A stretch of DNA of 64,000 nucleotides from Phytohabitans sp036906915. Its GTDB lineage: Bacteria; Actinomycetota; Actinomycetes; Mycobacteriales; Micromonosporaceae. How positions within the stretch are numbered: position 1 is the stretch's first letter; each line of letters begins with the position of its first letter. Shown piece by piece: positions 51,987-59,719 of this stretch. The position numbers were made by a program, and so were the translations under genes. The stretch covers positions 1 to 64,000 of the forward strand of contig NZ_JBAKHX010000009.1 of assembly GCF_036906915.1 (NCBI RefSeq). The letters run 5' to 3'. Under the pieces are notes generated by a model. That model saw only the letters and a program-made list of their open reading frames with translations, did no database searches and was not told the DNA's origin.

Positions 51987-52393
51987 GACAGCTCCGCGGC
52001 GGCGTCGTCGAGCCGTCGCGCGACGGCCGCCCAGACCAGCCGACGCCAACCCGAACCGGCCTCGCCGGCGGCAGCCGACGCGTACAGGTCCGCCAGCCAC
52101 CGCGCCAAGCCGGCGGCCTCCTCACGCAGTTCGTCGGCGTCGGACCCGGCGGGGTCCACCTCCTGCGTCAGAACCGCCGGGTCGTCCAGGTCGGCCTCCA
52201 GCTCGGCCACCGCGTCGGCGAGGTAGGCGCCGAACATGTCCCAACCGGCGGCCTGCCCCGGCGGGCAGCTATCCGCCACGGCCGCAGTTCGTTCGGCCAG
52301 CAACAGCGCCTGACGCGCGAGCATCCCGTCCGGGGCAAAGTCACCGGCGAGGTCTCGCTTCGCATCCTTGAGCAAGCTGATGTAGGAACTCAT
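51983..52393 (-). CDS. Unknown 136-residue protein coupled to primase
   Basis: A small acidic helical protein (starts MSSYISLLKDAKRDLAGDF). The ATG at 52391-52393 overlaps the primase stop, and its own stop overlaps the next start, so all three are cotranslated. No family recognised; it may be a partner of the primase-like protein or of the large helical protein. Confidence 0.7.
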   Translation of the reverse strand: MSSYISLLKDAKRDLAGDFAPDGMLARQALLLAERTAAVADSCPPGQAAGWDMFGAYLADAVAELEADLDDPAVLTQEVDPAGSDADELREEAAGLARWLADLYASAAAGEAGSGWRRLVWAAVARRLDDAAAELS

Positions 52394-53553
52394 GTCAGCC
52401 ACTGAACCGGCTCCTTCGCCTCTGACACAACGTTCCGCGCGTCGCCTGTGGACGGCCGGCTCGGTTGTGGATAACCCGCCCGCGTCGCCTGCTCGTGCGT
52501 CCCGGGCGGTGAGGTCAGCGCATCGCACACCGCACCCGTCACCGTCGAATGCATCAGGTCCAGGCGGCCGGCCAGGTGTACCACCAGCCGGACCATGTCC
52601 TCGGCGAGCCCGGTCGCCACGACCACCGGCGCGACACGACGCAGCAGCGCGAACCTGGTCTCCAGGTCCACTGACGCGACGTCGCCGTAGCCGGCATCGT
52701 CCAGTACCGCGTCAACGACGGCGTCCAGCAGGGGCCGACTCTGGTCCAGCAGCGCGCGCCGCAGCGCCTGCACACCACCGCCGCGCAGCACAGCGGCGGG
52801 GTCCCCGCCCGGTGGCAGCGCCGCAGCGCGGGCAGCGGCCGTCCATCCGCGATGCGGCCGCAGCAGCCGCCACACTCTGGCGGTCGCCCGCCGCCCCGCA
52901 GCGTCCGCGTCCAGCGCGGTGACCATGCCCTCGTCCAGATGGGCCGCCGCGGACAGCGCCGCAAGGTGCGCGGCGGTGAACGCGGTACCGCACGCCGCGA
53001 CGCCGGCCAGTTCGCCGCGGCCCTCGTCGGCGAGCCCTACGGCCAGCACATCGAGGGGACCTTCCACGATCACCGGTCGAGCGCCGCCGGCGAGAATTCG
53101 CCGCTGTTCCGCAAGTCCGTACAGCAGTTCGCTTTTGGTGTAGGCGGCGGTGGCTGGGGTGTTGATGTACTTCGGCCCTCGACTCGCGTGCGGCGGGCAC
53201 GCGCGGGCAAGGAACCCCACTGGTTCGCCGGCCACGTCCCGGACCGGGAACATGATCCGGCCGCGAAACCGGTCTACATGCCGCCCGCCGCGGGTACGGC
53301 GTGCCAGCCCAGCCGCCACGACATCAGCGGGGGTGAACCCGCGCCTGCCCAGGTAGGCCACCACGCCACGGCCTTCCCGCGGCGCGTATCCAAGTGACCA
53401 GCCTCGCGGCAGCGCTCCGAGCCGGTGCCGCACGTACGTCTCCGCGGGCCCACCTGGTACCAGTTGTGCGCGGTAGAACAGCAGTGCGGATCGGTTCACG
53501 GCGGTGATTCGCGCGCGGTCGGCGTTCGGTGAGCGTGAACCTCGGTCAGCCAC
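52390..53553 (-). CDS. DnaG-type TOPRIM primase
   Basis: A 387-residue primase core. The N-terminal catalytic part has the DnaG motif PKYINTPATAAYTKSELLYGL, followed by the TOPRIM domain: Glu in VIVEGPLDVLAVGLA and the metal-binding DxD in TALDADAAGRRA. The N-terminal zinc finger and helicase-binding domain of bacterial DnaG are missing. Such primases start complementary-strand synthesis after conjugative transfer or plasmid replication. Start is GTG 53551-53553. It heads a three-gene leftward operon. Confidence 0.92.
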   Translation of the reverse strand: MADRGSRSPNADRARITAVNRSALLFYRAQLVPGGPAETYVRHRLGALPRGWSLGYAPREGRGVVAYLGRRGFTPADVVAAGLARRTRGGRHVDRFRGRIMFPVRDVAGEPVGFLARACPPHASRGPKYINTPATAAYTKSELLYGLAEQRRILAGGARPVIVEGPLDVLAVGLADEGRGELAGVAACGTAFTAAHLAALSAAAHLDEGMVTALDADAAGRRATARVWRLLRPHRGWTAAARAAALPPGGDPAAVLRGGGVQALRRALLDQSRPLLDAVVDAVLDDAGYGDVASVDLETRFALLRRVAPVVVATGLAEDMVRLVVHLAGRLDLMHSTVTGAVCDALTSPPGTHEQATRAGYPQPSRPSTGDARNVVSEAKEPVQWLT

Positions 53554-53783
53554 TGCGACTCAACCTCCTACGCCTCTCTTGACGGTCGCGGCACCCGAGT
53601 CGGCGGACGCCTGAGCCTCCCGTCTCTTCGCAGTTGGGCGAGGCGGCCAACACACTGTCGGGCGCCAGAAGTCCCTCGGTGTCGCGGCCGAACCGCCACC
53701 CGCACCTGCGGGCGCAGCCCGTCCCGCGCCGTCGTGCCGGCGGGTGCGGGCGTGGCCTCAACCGGGCAGCCGGACACGGCGCG

Positions 53784-53875
53784 CAACAGGCGTTGCGTGA
53801 TCGATCCTATCCGCGAAACACCTGTTGACAGGCCCCCACCTGACGTATCCTCGCTGTGCGCAACACATGTTGCGC
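53784..53875 (+). promoter_or_regulatory. Promoter with two inverted-repeat operators, copy 2
   Basis: The same arrangement as at 44374: CAACAGGCGTTGCG (53784-53797), 16 bp, CGAAACACCTGTTG (53814-53827) overlapping TTGACA (53825-53830). Then TATCCT (53846-53851) follows after 15 bp, and the perfect palindrome GCGCAACA-CA-TGTTGCGC (53858-53875) begins 12 bp after the start of the -10, exactly as in copy 1. It points at the secreted hydrolase gene. Confidence 0.85.
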
Positions 53876-54175
53876 GAAATTATAGATCAACACAACAAAC
53901 AGCGAGCCGCCCTGGTGTCGACCACGGCCTCGGCCCGGCCCTCACCCGCCCGTTCCCGGGCGCGCGCTCCGAGTCCTCGAGATCCCCCGACGGGCACCGA
54001 AGACACCGGTCCACACGGCCCACCAACCCGACCGGTGACGGGCTCGCGACAGCCAAGCCGGACGCCATGGCCGTCGCGCAAGAAGACGACGGCCCTGGAC
54101 ATGGGCCACCAAACCGCCAATGCGCGACACACCACCGAACAGCTACCGACCGGCACCGACCAGAAAGGATCAGGA
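53876..54175 (+). other. 300-nt leader of the secreted hydrolase gene
   Basis: Between the operator and the hydrolase start is a 300-base A/C-rich leader. An ATG inside the palindrome (53867) is in frame with the hydrolase and would add about 100 Arg/Pro/Thr-rich residues, but it lacks a ribosome-binding site and would hide the signal peptide, so I treat the stretch as untranslated. No strong hairpin noticed. Confidence 0.5.
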
Positions 54176-55276
54176 ATGAGACGAAGCCTCCTCATTCTGG
54201 CCATATCAATCATCCTCGCCAGCCTCGCCACACCTTTAGCGCCAATCGCCGCCCAGACCGACAAAACAGCGAGGCCAAGCTGCGTCCGCACCCCCATCGC
54301 AGTCTCGCTGTCCCCAACCGCCCCCACGACCTCCCACGTTGTCGGCTGGCTATGCCGACCAACAAGAAACGTCCGCGGTGACGCAATCCAGCTACTCGTC
54401 TCCGGCGCCACCTACGACCACCATTACTGGGACATGCCCGTCGACGTCGACCGGGACCGCTACTCCTACGTACACAGGACTACGCGCGCAGGGTTCACTG
54501 TGCTGACGATCGACCGGCTCGGCGTCGGCGAAAGCGACCGCCCTCCAGCCGACCAACTCACTGTGCCCGTTCACGCGTGGGTGGTCCACCAGATCGTCCA
54601 GGACCTGCGAAACGGAAAGATCGGCGGCACGAAGTTCAGGACGATAATCGGGGTCGGCCACTCACTCGGTTCCAGCATCCTGGTATGCGCGGCCGGATCA
54701 CCCTCACCGGACACGGCCGCCACCGCCTGCCCCGGATACGGCGACCTGGATGCCATCATCCTGACCGGCTGGCTTCACCAGCCCAACGCCGCTAGCCAGG
54801 CCGCCTCCCGGGCAAGCATGCACCCAGCCGCCGACGACCCGATCCTGCGCTTCCGACATCAGCCCTCGGGCTACATGACCACACGCCCAGGGACACGAAT
54901 TCGCAACTACTACAATCCCGCATACGCGGACAGGCGCACCGTGGCCACCGACGAAAGACTCAAACAAACGGTAACAACGGGAGAACTGGCCACCATTAAC
55001 CTACCCCGGGACCCCATCTACTCCCGTGCGATCCGCGTTCCGGTGCTCATTGTCGTGGGAGCAATGGACACGCTCGTCTGCGACGGAAACACGCTCCCCT
55101 GTTTCAGCTCCGCCGCAGTGTCCAAACGCGAAAGCCCGCACTTCAGCGACCAAGCACAGCTGCGAATCATGGTGGTCCCGAAAGCCGGGCACAACACCGC
55201 CCTCCATCCAAACGCCCCGCACTGGTCCCAGCAAACGAACAGGTGGGCGGCAAGCCTCCGGCACACACACCGTTGA
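54176..55276 (+). CDS. Secreted alpha/beta hydrolase
   Basis: A 366-residue exported hydrolase. A signal peptide covers about 1-27 (LLILAISIILASLATPLAPIA). The nucleophile is in VGHSLGSS (Ser near 162), an acidic residue in VVGAMDTLVCDG (about 304) and the catalytic His in KAGHNTALH (about 345). Several Cys residues suggest extracellular disulphides. AGAAAGGATCAGG precedes the ATG. Base composition is richer in A than its neighbours, hinting at separate acquisition. It shares its promoter-operator with the dioxygenase operon. Confidence 0.88.
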   Translation: MRRSLLILAISIILASLATPLAPIAAQTDKTARPSCVRTPIAVSLSPTAPTTSHVVGWLCRPTRNVRGDAIQLLVSGATYDHHYWDMPVDVDRDRYSYVHRTTRAGFTVLTIDRLGVGESDRPPADQLTVPVHAWVVHQIVQDLRNGKIGGTKFRTIIGVGHSLGSSILVCAAGSPSPDTAATACPGYGDLDAIILTGWLHQPNAASQAASRASMHPAADDPILRFRHQPSGYMTTRPGTRIRNYYNPAYADRRTVATDERLKQTVTTGELATINLPRDPIYSRAIRVPVLIVVGAMDTLVCDGNTLPCFSSAAVSKRESPHFSDQAQLRIMVVPKAGHNTALHPNAPHWSQQTNRWAASLRHTHR

Positions 55277-55424
55277 CCCAAGCGACCACGCCGTGCCCGC
55301 TGCGGCGCACCGAGCCGGTGCGGTCCCCTCCACGAGCGCCCCCGGTACCAACCGGGGGCCGGAGAAACACCAGCGACCGGCTCGCCGTCGTGCCGTCCCG
55401 GTTCAGCGCATCGCCCCTGCACCG

Positions 55425-55754
55425 CTAGCCATCTGCCGCACGGTCACCCGTCGGCGCCGCTGCGCTACGCGGGCCCACGCCGAACGGCACCGGAAACCCT
55501 TCCCGAGCCAGTGCCGTCGCCGTCCGGCGCTGCTGACCGATCACCGTGCACGGCGGGCAGGCGTACTGCTGGTGCCGCGCCTCGAAACTCCACCCAAACG
55601 TCGCACCCACAACCAGCTCATGGAAGTCGGCGTAGCTGGCGCCCGGCCGAACGCCCAGTTCCTCCACGAAGTGGCAGTCCTCGGCGTACTCGGCGTCGCA
55701 CGTGACCACACCCTCGGGCCGGTCGGGGTCTTCCCGGTAAACGTTCAGCGACAC
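55425..55754 (-). CDS. Small Cys-rich protein downstream of the duplicated-domain protein
   Basis: A frame beginning at GTG 55752-55754, 4 bp after the upstream stop, with GGTGATGGA in front, encodes 109 residues. It holds several Cys/His residues (VTCDAEYAEDCHF, FHELV, ARHQQYACPPC), suggesting a small zinc-binding protein. The longer open frame upstream is a poly-Arg shadow of the neighbouring gene. Function unknown; it is at the 3' end of the relaxase operon. Confidence 0.55.
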   Translation of the reverse strand: MSLNVYREDPDRPEGVVTCDAEYAEDCHFVEELGVRPGASYADFHELVVGATFGWSFEARHQQYACPPCTVIGQQRRTATALAREGFPVPFGVGPRSAAAPTGDRAADG

Positions 55755-55758
55755 TCCA

Positions 55759-57402
55759 TCACCGTCCTGGAGCCGGTCCAGGAGCCGGCGGTGTCGGGCC
55801 CGCCGTCGACGGCGACGCCGCCTGCGTCGACGCGTCGGACGCGCGAGTCTGCCGAGCGTTCGCCACCTCCGTCTCGGCGGTCTGCGGGAACCCCTCACCA
55901 GCCAGATCCGCTGCGTTACGCGGCAAGCGTGTCGCGTCGCCGCCGTCCTGGCCCGCCAAGCCGTCGCTGCCAGCCCCGTTTTCACCGGCGACGATCTCGC
56001 CCAGAATCACATTCCGTGCCTGCCCTGCCTGCTCCTGCCACTGGCGGCCACGAGGACCGCTCGCGACGATCGCGGCCAGGTGCTGGTCGAGCTCCCGCAA
56101 CCGGTTCTCGACGTGCTGCCGGCCAGATCGCCCCGATGGCATCGGTTCCGCGACCGGCGGTACCGGCACGTCGCCGAGCCTAGTCGCGGCCGCCACGTTC
56201 GGCAGTTCGCCAGGACTCAGCGGCGCCCGGCCCGGCTCCATCAGCGGCACCGACCGCAGCATCGCGTCGCCCGGCTCATGGCCCAGACCACGCAGGCTGT
56301 CGTACACCGTCATCGCCGCCGGCTCACTGCCCCGCAGCGCGGTCTCGACCCGCTCTCGCGCCGCGACAGCCCGCCGGTCACCCGGGTACGCGGCGGCCGC
56401 GGCCCACGTCTCGCCCAGCTGCCGCACATCCGCTCGTTGCAGCCAATCGTCGTCGAAAGCCCTGCTGAACACCGAGGACGCCGCCTGCCGCTGAGCCTCG
56501 TTGAACCGGCCCGCCGGATCGACGTCGGCGCCCGGCCCGCTCGGCGGCGTCTGGGTCTCCAACCGCACCCAACGGCCCATCGCCCGCTCGTACGCCCAAC
56601 CCACCGACGTACTGCGCCCTCCGCTACGCAGCACGCCCTCGATGTGGTCGATGTTTCGGCGCACCCCGGCCCGCACCTCGGCGATCCGAGCCGCCGCGGC
56701 CTCGTCGCCCGGTGACGCCGCCGCCACGCTGGACAGGTAGACGTCCACATTGCGCAGATGCGCCAACATCTCCTCTGTAGCTGCAGGGCGCGGCACGTCA
56801 GCCGAGCTGCCCACCCGTACGAGCTCACCACCGGCGGCCGGTCCGCCGTCCACCGCGCCAGCACGGTGACCAGCCGGCCGGGCTTCTTGCCCCTCCGAAG
56901 GTTCCGGACCTCCCGGATCCATCAACCGGACCGCCTTGAACATGGCCTCGCCCGGCGTGATCCCATCCGCCCGCAGCTGGTCGTACCGGGCCATCGCCTC
57001 CGGGTGCAGGACCCGCAGCCGAATCTCGACCCGCGTCATCGCCTCGGCCGCCCGCGGATCGTCGCGGTACGCGGCCGCCGCTACCCACGTCTCCCCAAGC
57101 GTCCGAAGGTCCGCCCGCAGCAGAAAGTCGTTGTCGAACGCGCGACCGTAGACCCCACCGGCCGCCCGCCGCTGCGCCTGATTGAACCGGCGGATCACTT
57201 CCTCGTCGGCGGCGGCCTGCTCGGCCGCGCGGGTCGCCTGCTCCGCCGCGCGGGCGTCCCGCTCCGCCCGCTCCTGTAGCCGCACATACCGCCACCGCGC
57301 CACCGCCTCGGCAAACGACGCGGCCACCGTCAGGTTGTTCAGTTGCCGGCGCAAGGCCTCCCCGATCGGGTCAGGGAACCGCTGCTCCACTACGTCACTC
57401 AT
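55759..57402 (-). CDS. Duplicated-domain protein of the relaxase operon
   Basis: A 547-residue protein with two homologous segments. The first (about 65-170) contains RFNQAQRRAAGGVYGRAFDN, RTLGETWVAAAAY and LMDPG. The second (about 300-400) contains RFNEAQRQAASSVFSRAFDD, RQLGETWAAAAAY and LMEPG. An N-terminal coiled coil rich in Arg/Glu/Ala (about 40-65) and a Pro/Ala tail flank them. It follows the relaxase by 15 bp and probably acts in DNA processing or regulation, but I recognise no known family. Confidence 0.75.
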   Translation of the reverse strand: MSDVVEQRFPDPIGEALRRQLNNLTVAASFAEAVARWRYVRLQERAERDARAAEQATRAAEQAAADEEVIRRFNQAQRRAAGGVYGRAFDNDFLLRADLRTLGETWVAAAAYRDDPRAAEAMTRVEIRLRVLHPEAMARYDQLRADGITPGEAMFKAVRLMDPGGPEPSEGQEARPAGHRAGAVDGGPAAGGELVRVGSSADVPRPAATEEMLAHLRNVDVYLSSVAAASPGDEAAAARIAEVRAGVRRNIDHIEGVLRSGGRSTSVGWAYERAMGRWVRLETQTPPSGPGADVDPAGRFNEAQRQAASSVFSRAFDDDWLQRADVRQLGETWAAAAAYPGDRRAVAARERVETALRGSEPAAMTVYDSLRGLGHEPGDAMLRSVPLMEPGRAPLSPGELPNVAAATRLGDVPVPPVAEPMPSGRSGRQHVENRLRELDQHLAAIVASGPRGRQWQEQAGQARNVILGEIVAGENGAGSDGLAGQDGGDATRLPRNAADLAGEGFPQTAETEVANARQTRASDASTQAASPSTAGPTPPAPGPAPGR

Positions 57403-57417
57403 CGAACTCGCATCTCC

Positions 57418-58878
57418 TTATCGTGACGGTCCACCCTTCCGGGGTGGTCGGGACGGAGGGCGCCGCGACGGCGCCGGGGCTGGTGTAGCAGTCGCTGCTG
57501 CGCTCACCCGGCGTCCCGTGTAGACGCCCACCTGCGCCCGCAGCTCCGCCGCCGCCCCGGCCGCCTCCGCGGCCTGCGCAATCCGCCGCTGGGCACGCCG
57601 CATCATCGCAACCGTGTCGGCCAGCGACGCCATCCGCGAGATCAGCTCAGCGACCTGCAGGGTGTCGTCGTCCGGGTGGATCCGCCGCACGGCGGCCAGC
57701 AACCGGGCCACCGAACGCATCTGCTCGGCCCGCCCGTGCGAGCGCGGCACCCGCCCGTAGCGCTCCCGCGCGGCGTGGTCAAACCGGTCCGCCGCACGCG
57801 TCAGCGGTCCGCCACGTGACCCCTCGACGACCCGCGCAGCGACCGTGACCGCGTCGGCTGAGGCATACGCGGCCGCGGCGGCGGCCGCCGGGTTTTCGGC
57901 AGCCAACCTTCGCATCTCCTGCTCGGCCTGCGCCGTCTCGCGCGCCGCCTCCCGCAGCACGCGCTGGCGTTCCACAGGCCGCATCCGCTTCGCAGCCGCA
58001 CGTGGCGGGTCCGCATCGCCGGGCTGGCTCCACCGCTGCCGCAGCTTGGGCAAAGTCAGGTCAGCGGCGAGCCGACCACCGCCGTACCAGACCGGCTGCC
58101 CATCGGAGGTCCGCACGCCGGGCAGGGTCACCGCGTAGCCGGTCACCTCGTCGGCGTTGACGGTGCTCTGCCGCAGCTTCACCCGCACGCCGGCCGCGTC
58201 CAGCCGAGCGAAGAAGTCGCTCTCGCTGATCGCGGCCGCCGCCGCCACCCGCACCTCCCGGCGCAACTTGTCCCGCACGGTTTCGTGCCGGCCGGTGCGC
58301 CGCGCCTTCTCCAGCTCCGCCCGGTGCGGCCGCCGCGCTGCGGTCATGTCCGCCGGCGCCGTCGAACGCAACCGGTACCGACGCTCGAACAGCTCGCACG
58401 TCTCGCGCACCCGGAAGAAGTCGTTGTTACGGCGAACTGGGTTGCCGTCCTGCCGCGCCAGGGTGGCCACGATGTGGATGTGGTCGTCGGCGTGCCGCAC
58501 CGCGATCCACCGCACCCCGGCCTCCGCGGCATCCCGCTGGGACAGGCCGATGTTGTGCATGATCTCCGTCGCCAGCTCGCCCCACTCGACGTCGCTGAGC
58601 ACCCGGTCCTCCGGAGCGGCGCGGACCGCGACGTGGTAGACCGGATCCGGCGTCCGCGACCACTGCTCATCCTGCTTGATCGGCGCCTCCAACAGGCCGA
58701 CGAGTTGCCGGAAATCCCGCTGGCCACGGGGGGTTACCGTCGGCTCCAGGCTCGCCGTCTCACCGGACCACGACGCCACGATGTGCGGATTGTGGTGCTC
58801 CTCTGCCTTCCCCGGGCCGTACAAGTAGCGCACCAGCCCGGCGACCTTCTGCCCACGCGGCAGTACCCGCCCGATCAC
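57418..58878 (-). CDS. Relaxase/mobilisation nuclease (MobA/VirD2-like)
   Basis: A 486-residue HUH relaxase that nicks oriT and pilots the strand into the recipient. The three-His metal motif is RHADDHIHIVATL (about 130), preceded by WIAVR, the pfam03432-type arrangement. The catalytic Tyr is probably near the N-terminus (LVRYLYGPG, Tyr 18/20). The C-terminal half is Arg/Ala-rich. I prefer GTG 58876-58878, which overlaps the upstream stop (GTGA) and gives the expected start IGRVLPRGQKVAGLVRYLYG. Confidence 0.93.
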   Translation of the reverse strand: MIGRVLPRGQKVAGLVRYLYGPGKAEEHHNPHIVASWSGETASLEPTVTPRGQRDFRQLVGLLEAPIKQDEQWSRTPDPVYHVAVRAAPEDRVLSDVEWGELATEIMHNIGLSQRDAAEAGVRWIAVRHADDHIHIVATLARQDGNPVRRNNDFFRVRETCELFERRYRLRSTAPADMTAARRPHRAELEKARRTGRHETVRDKLRREVRVAAAAAISESDFFARLDAAGVRVKLRQSTVNADEVTGYAVTLPGVRTSDGQPVWYGGGRLAADLTLPKLRQRWSQPGDADPPRAAAKRMRPVERQRVLREAARETAQAEQEMRRLAAENPAAAAAAAYASADAVTVAARVVEGSRGGPLTRAADRFDHAARERYGRVPRSHGRAEQMRSVARLLAAVRRIHPDDDTLQVAELISRMASLADTVAMMRRAQRRIAQAAEAAGAAAELRAQVGVYTGRRVSAAATATPAPAPSRRPPSRPPRKGGPSR

Positions 58879-59333
58879 GGCAGCTTCCTCTGCATGGCCA
58901 CGACCACCTGGTCCAGGCGGGCGACCGCCCGGGCGCACAGCTCCGACACGCGCAACAGCTCCGGCGGCGCGTCCCCGGTCGCGTTGAGCGCCGCCACTGC
59001 CTGGTTGACATTCACCCCGAACCGGCCCACCAACGTACGAGCCTGGTTCAGTTCTGCCAGCAAATCCCGGACCGGCGACGGCACCGGCGGCGCAGACTCC
59101 CGCGCCACCGCCAACGCGGAGGCGGCCACGAAACTCGTCGGCCGAAGCCCCGCTCGCGCCGCCGCGGCGGCCACATCTGCGTACTCGCCCGCGTCGTACC
59201 GCAACGAGACCGTCTTGCCGCCCGGACTGCTAGCCCGGCCCTCGCCGGGGGAGTGGTGACGGCGGTGGCGCAGCCTGCGGGCCGGCGCTGACCCATCGGC
59301 CTGCTCGTCCTGTCCCTGCTCCTCGCGCGCCAT
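58875..59333 (-). CDS. MobC-like relaxosome accessory protein
   Basis: A 152-residue protein: a disordered charged N-terminus, a ribbon-helix-helix-like strand (KTVSLRYDAGEYADVAAAAARAG) and the MobC-type helical motif LLAELNQARTLVGRFGVNVNQAVAALN. MobC proteins bind oriT and open it for the relaxase. GGGAGG precedes the ATG at 59331-59333. It is cotranslated with the relaxase. Candidate oriT hairpins lie 75-112 bp upstream. Confidence 0.9.
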   Translation of the reverse strand: MAREEQGQDEQADGSAPARRLRHRRHHSPGEGRASSPGGKTVSLRYDAGEYADVAAAAARAGLRPTSFVAASALAVARESAPPVPSPVRDLLAELNQARTLVGRFGVNVNQAVAALNATGDAPPELLRVSELCARAVARLDQVVVAMQRKLP

Positions 59334-59407
59334 CCGGCGGGCCTCCCGTGCACTTCAGTCCCGACCGCGCCCGGTCGGGACACGCATTCACCGCAGCTAA
59401 GGATGAC

Positions 59408-59445
59408 ATCCCTGGCTCCGCAGGGCCAGGGATTTGCTTAGCAAA
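59408..59445. other. oriT: Candidate oriT: two adjacent hairpins upstream of mobC-relaxase
   Basis: An inverted repeat with 9-bp arms ATCCCTGGC/GCCAGGGAT and an 8-nt loop (59408-59433) is followed immediately by TTTGC-TTA-GCAAA (59433-59445), in a locally AT-rich spot. Hairpins next to an AT-rich nick region directly upstream of mobC and the relaxase are the usual form of a MOB-type oriT. The nick site itself cannot be read. Confidence 0.5.
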
Positions 59446-59455
59446 GGTATATCTT

Positions 59456-59719
59456 GCTCCCTCACGCGGGCCGTCCGGTTTCCGAGCGGCCGGGGAGCGC
59501 GGGATCTTCAAGATCACCGAAGGTGTCCCGTCTCACGCAACTCGCTCCCTCACGCGGGCCGTCCGGTTTCCGAGCGGCCGGGGAGCGCGGGATCTTCAAG
59601 ATCACCGAAGGTGTCCCGTCTCACGCAACTCGCTCCCTCACGCGGGCCGTCCGGTTTCCGAGCGGCCGGGGAGCGCGGGATCTTCAAGATCACCGAAGGT
59701 GTCCCGTCTCACGCAACTC
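59456..59719. repeat. Three tandem 88-bp repeats
   Basis: Three copies that appear identical begin at 59456, 59544 and 59632 (GCTCCCTCACGCGGGCC...). Each contains the palindrome GATCTTCAAGATC and one GTCTCAC box. They lie between the candidate oriT and the pseudo-hydrolase gene. A long + strand open frame across them only reflects the repeats. Iterons for an origin, oriT accessory sites or an incompatibility locus are all possible. Confidence 0.92.

Noticed and set aside
53867..55276. Longer hydrolase starting inside the operator palindrome.
   Set aside because: It would start within about 10 nt of the transcription start without a ribosome-binding site and bury the signal peptide that begins at ATG 54176.
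59456..59719. CRISPR array.
   Set aside because: The 88-bp units are contiguous with no spacers, are too long for CRISPR repeats and no cas gene is present.
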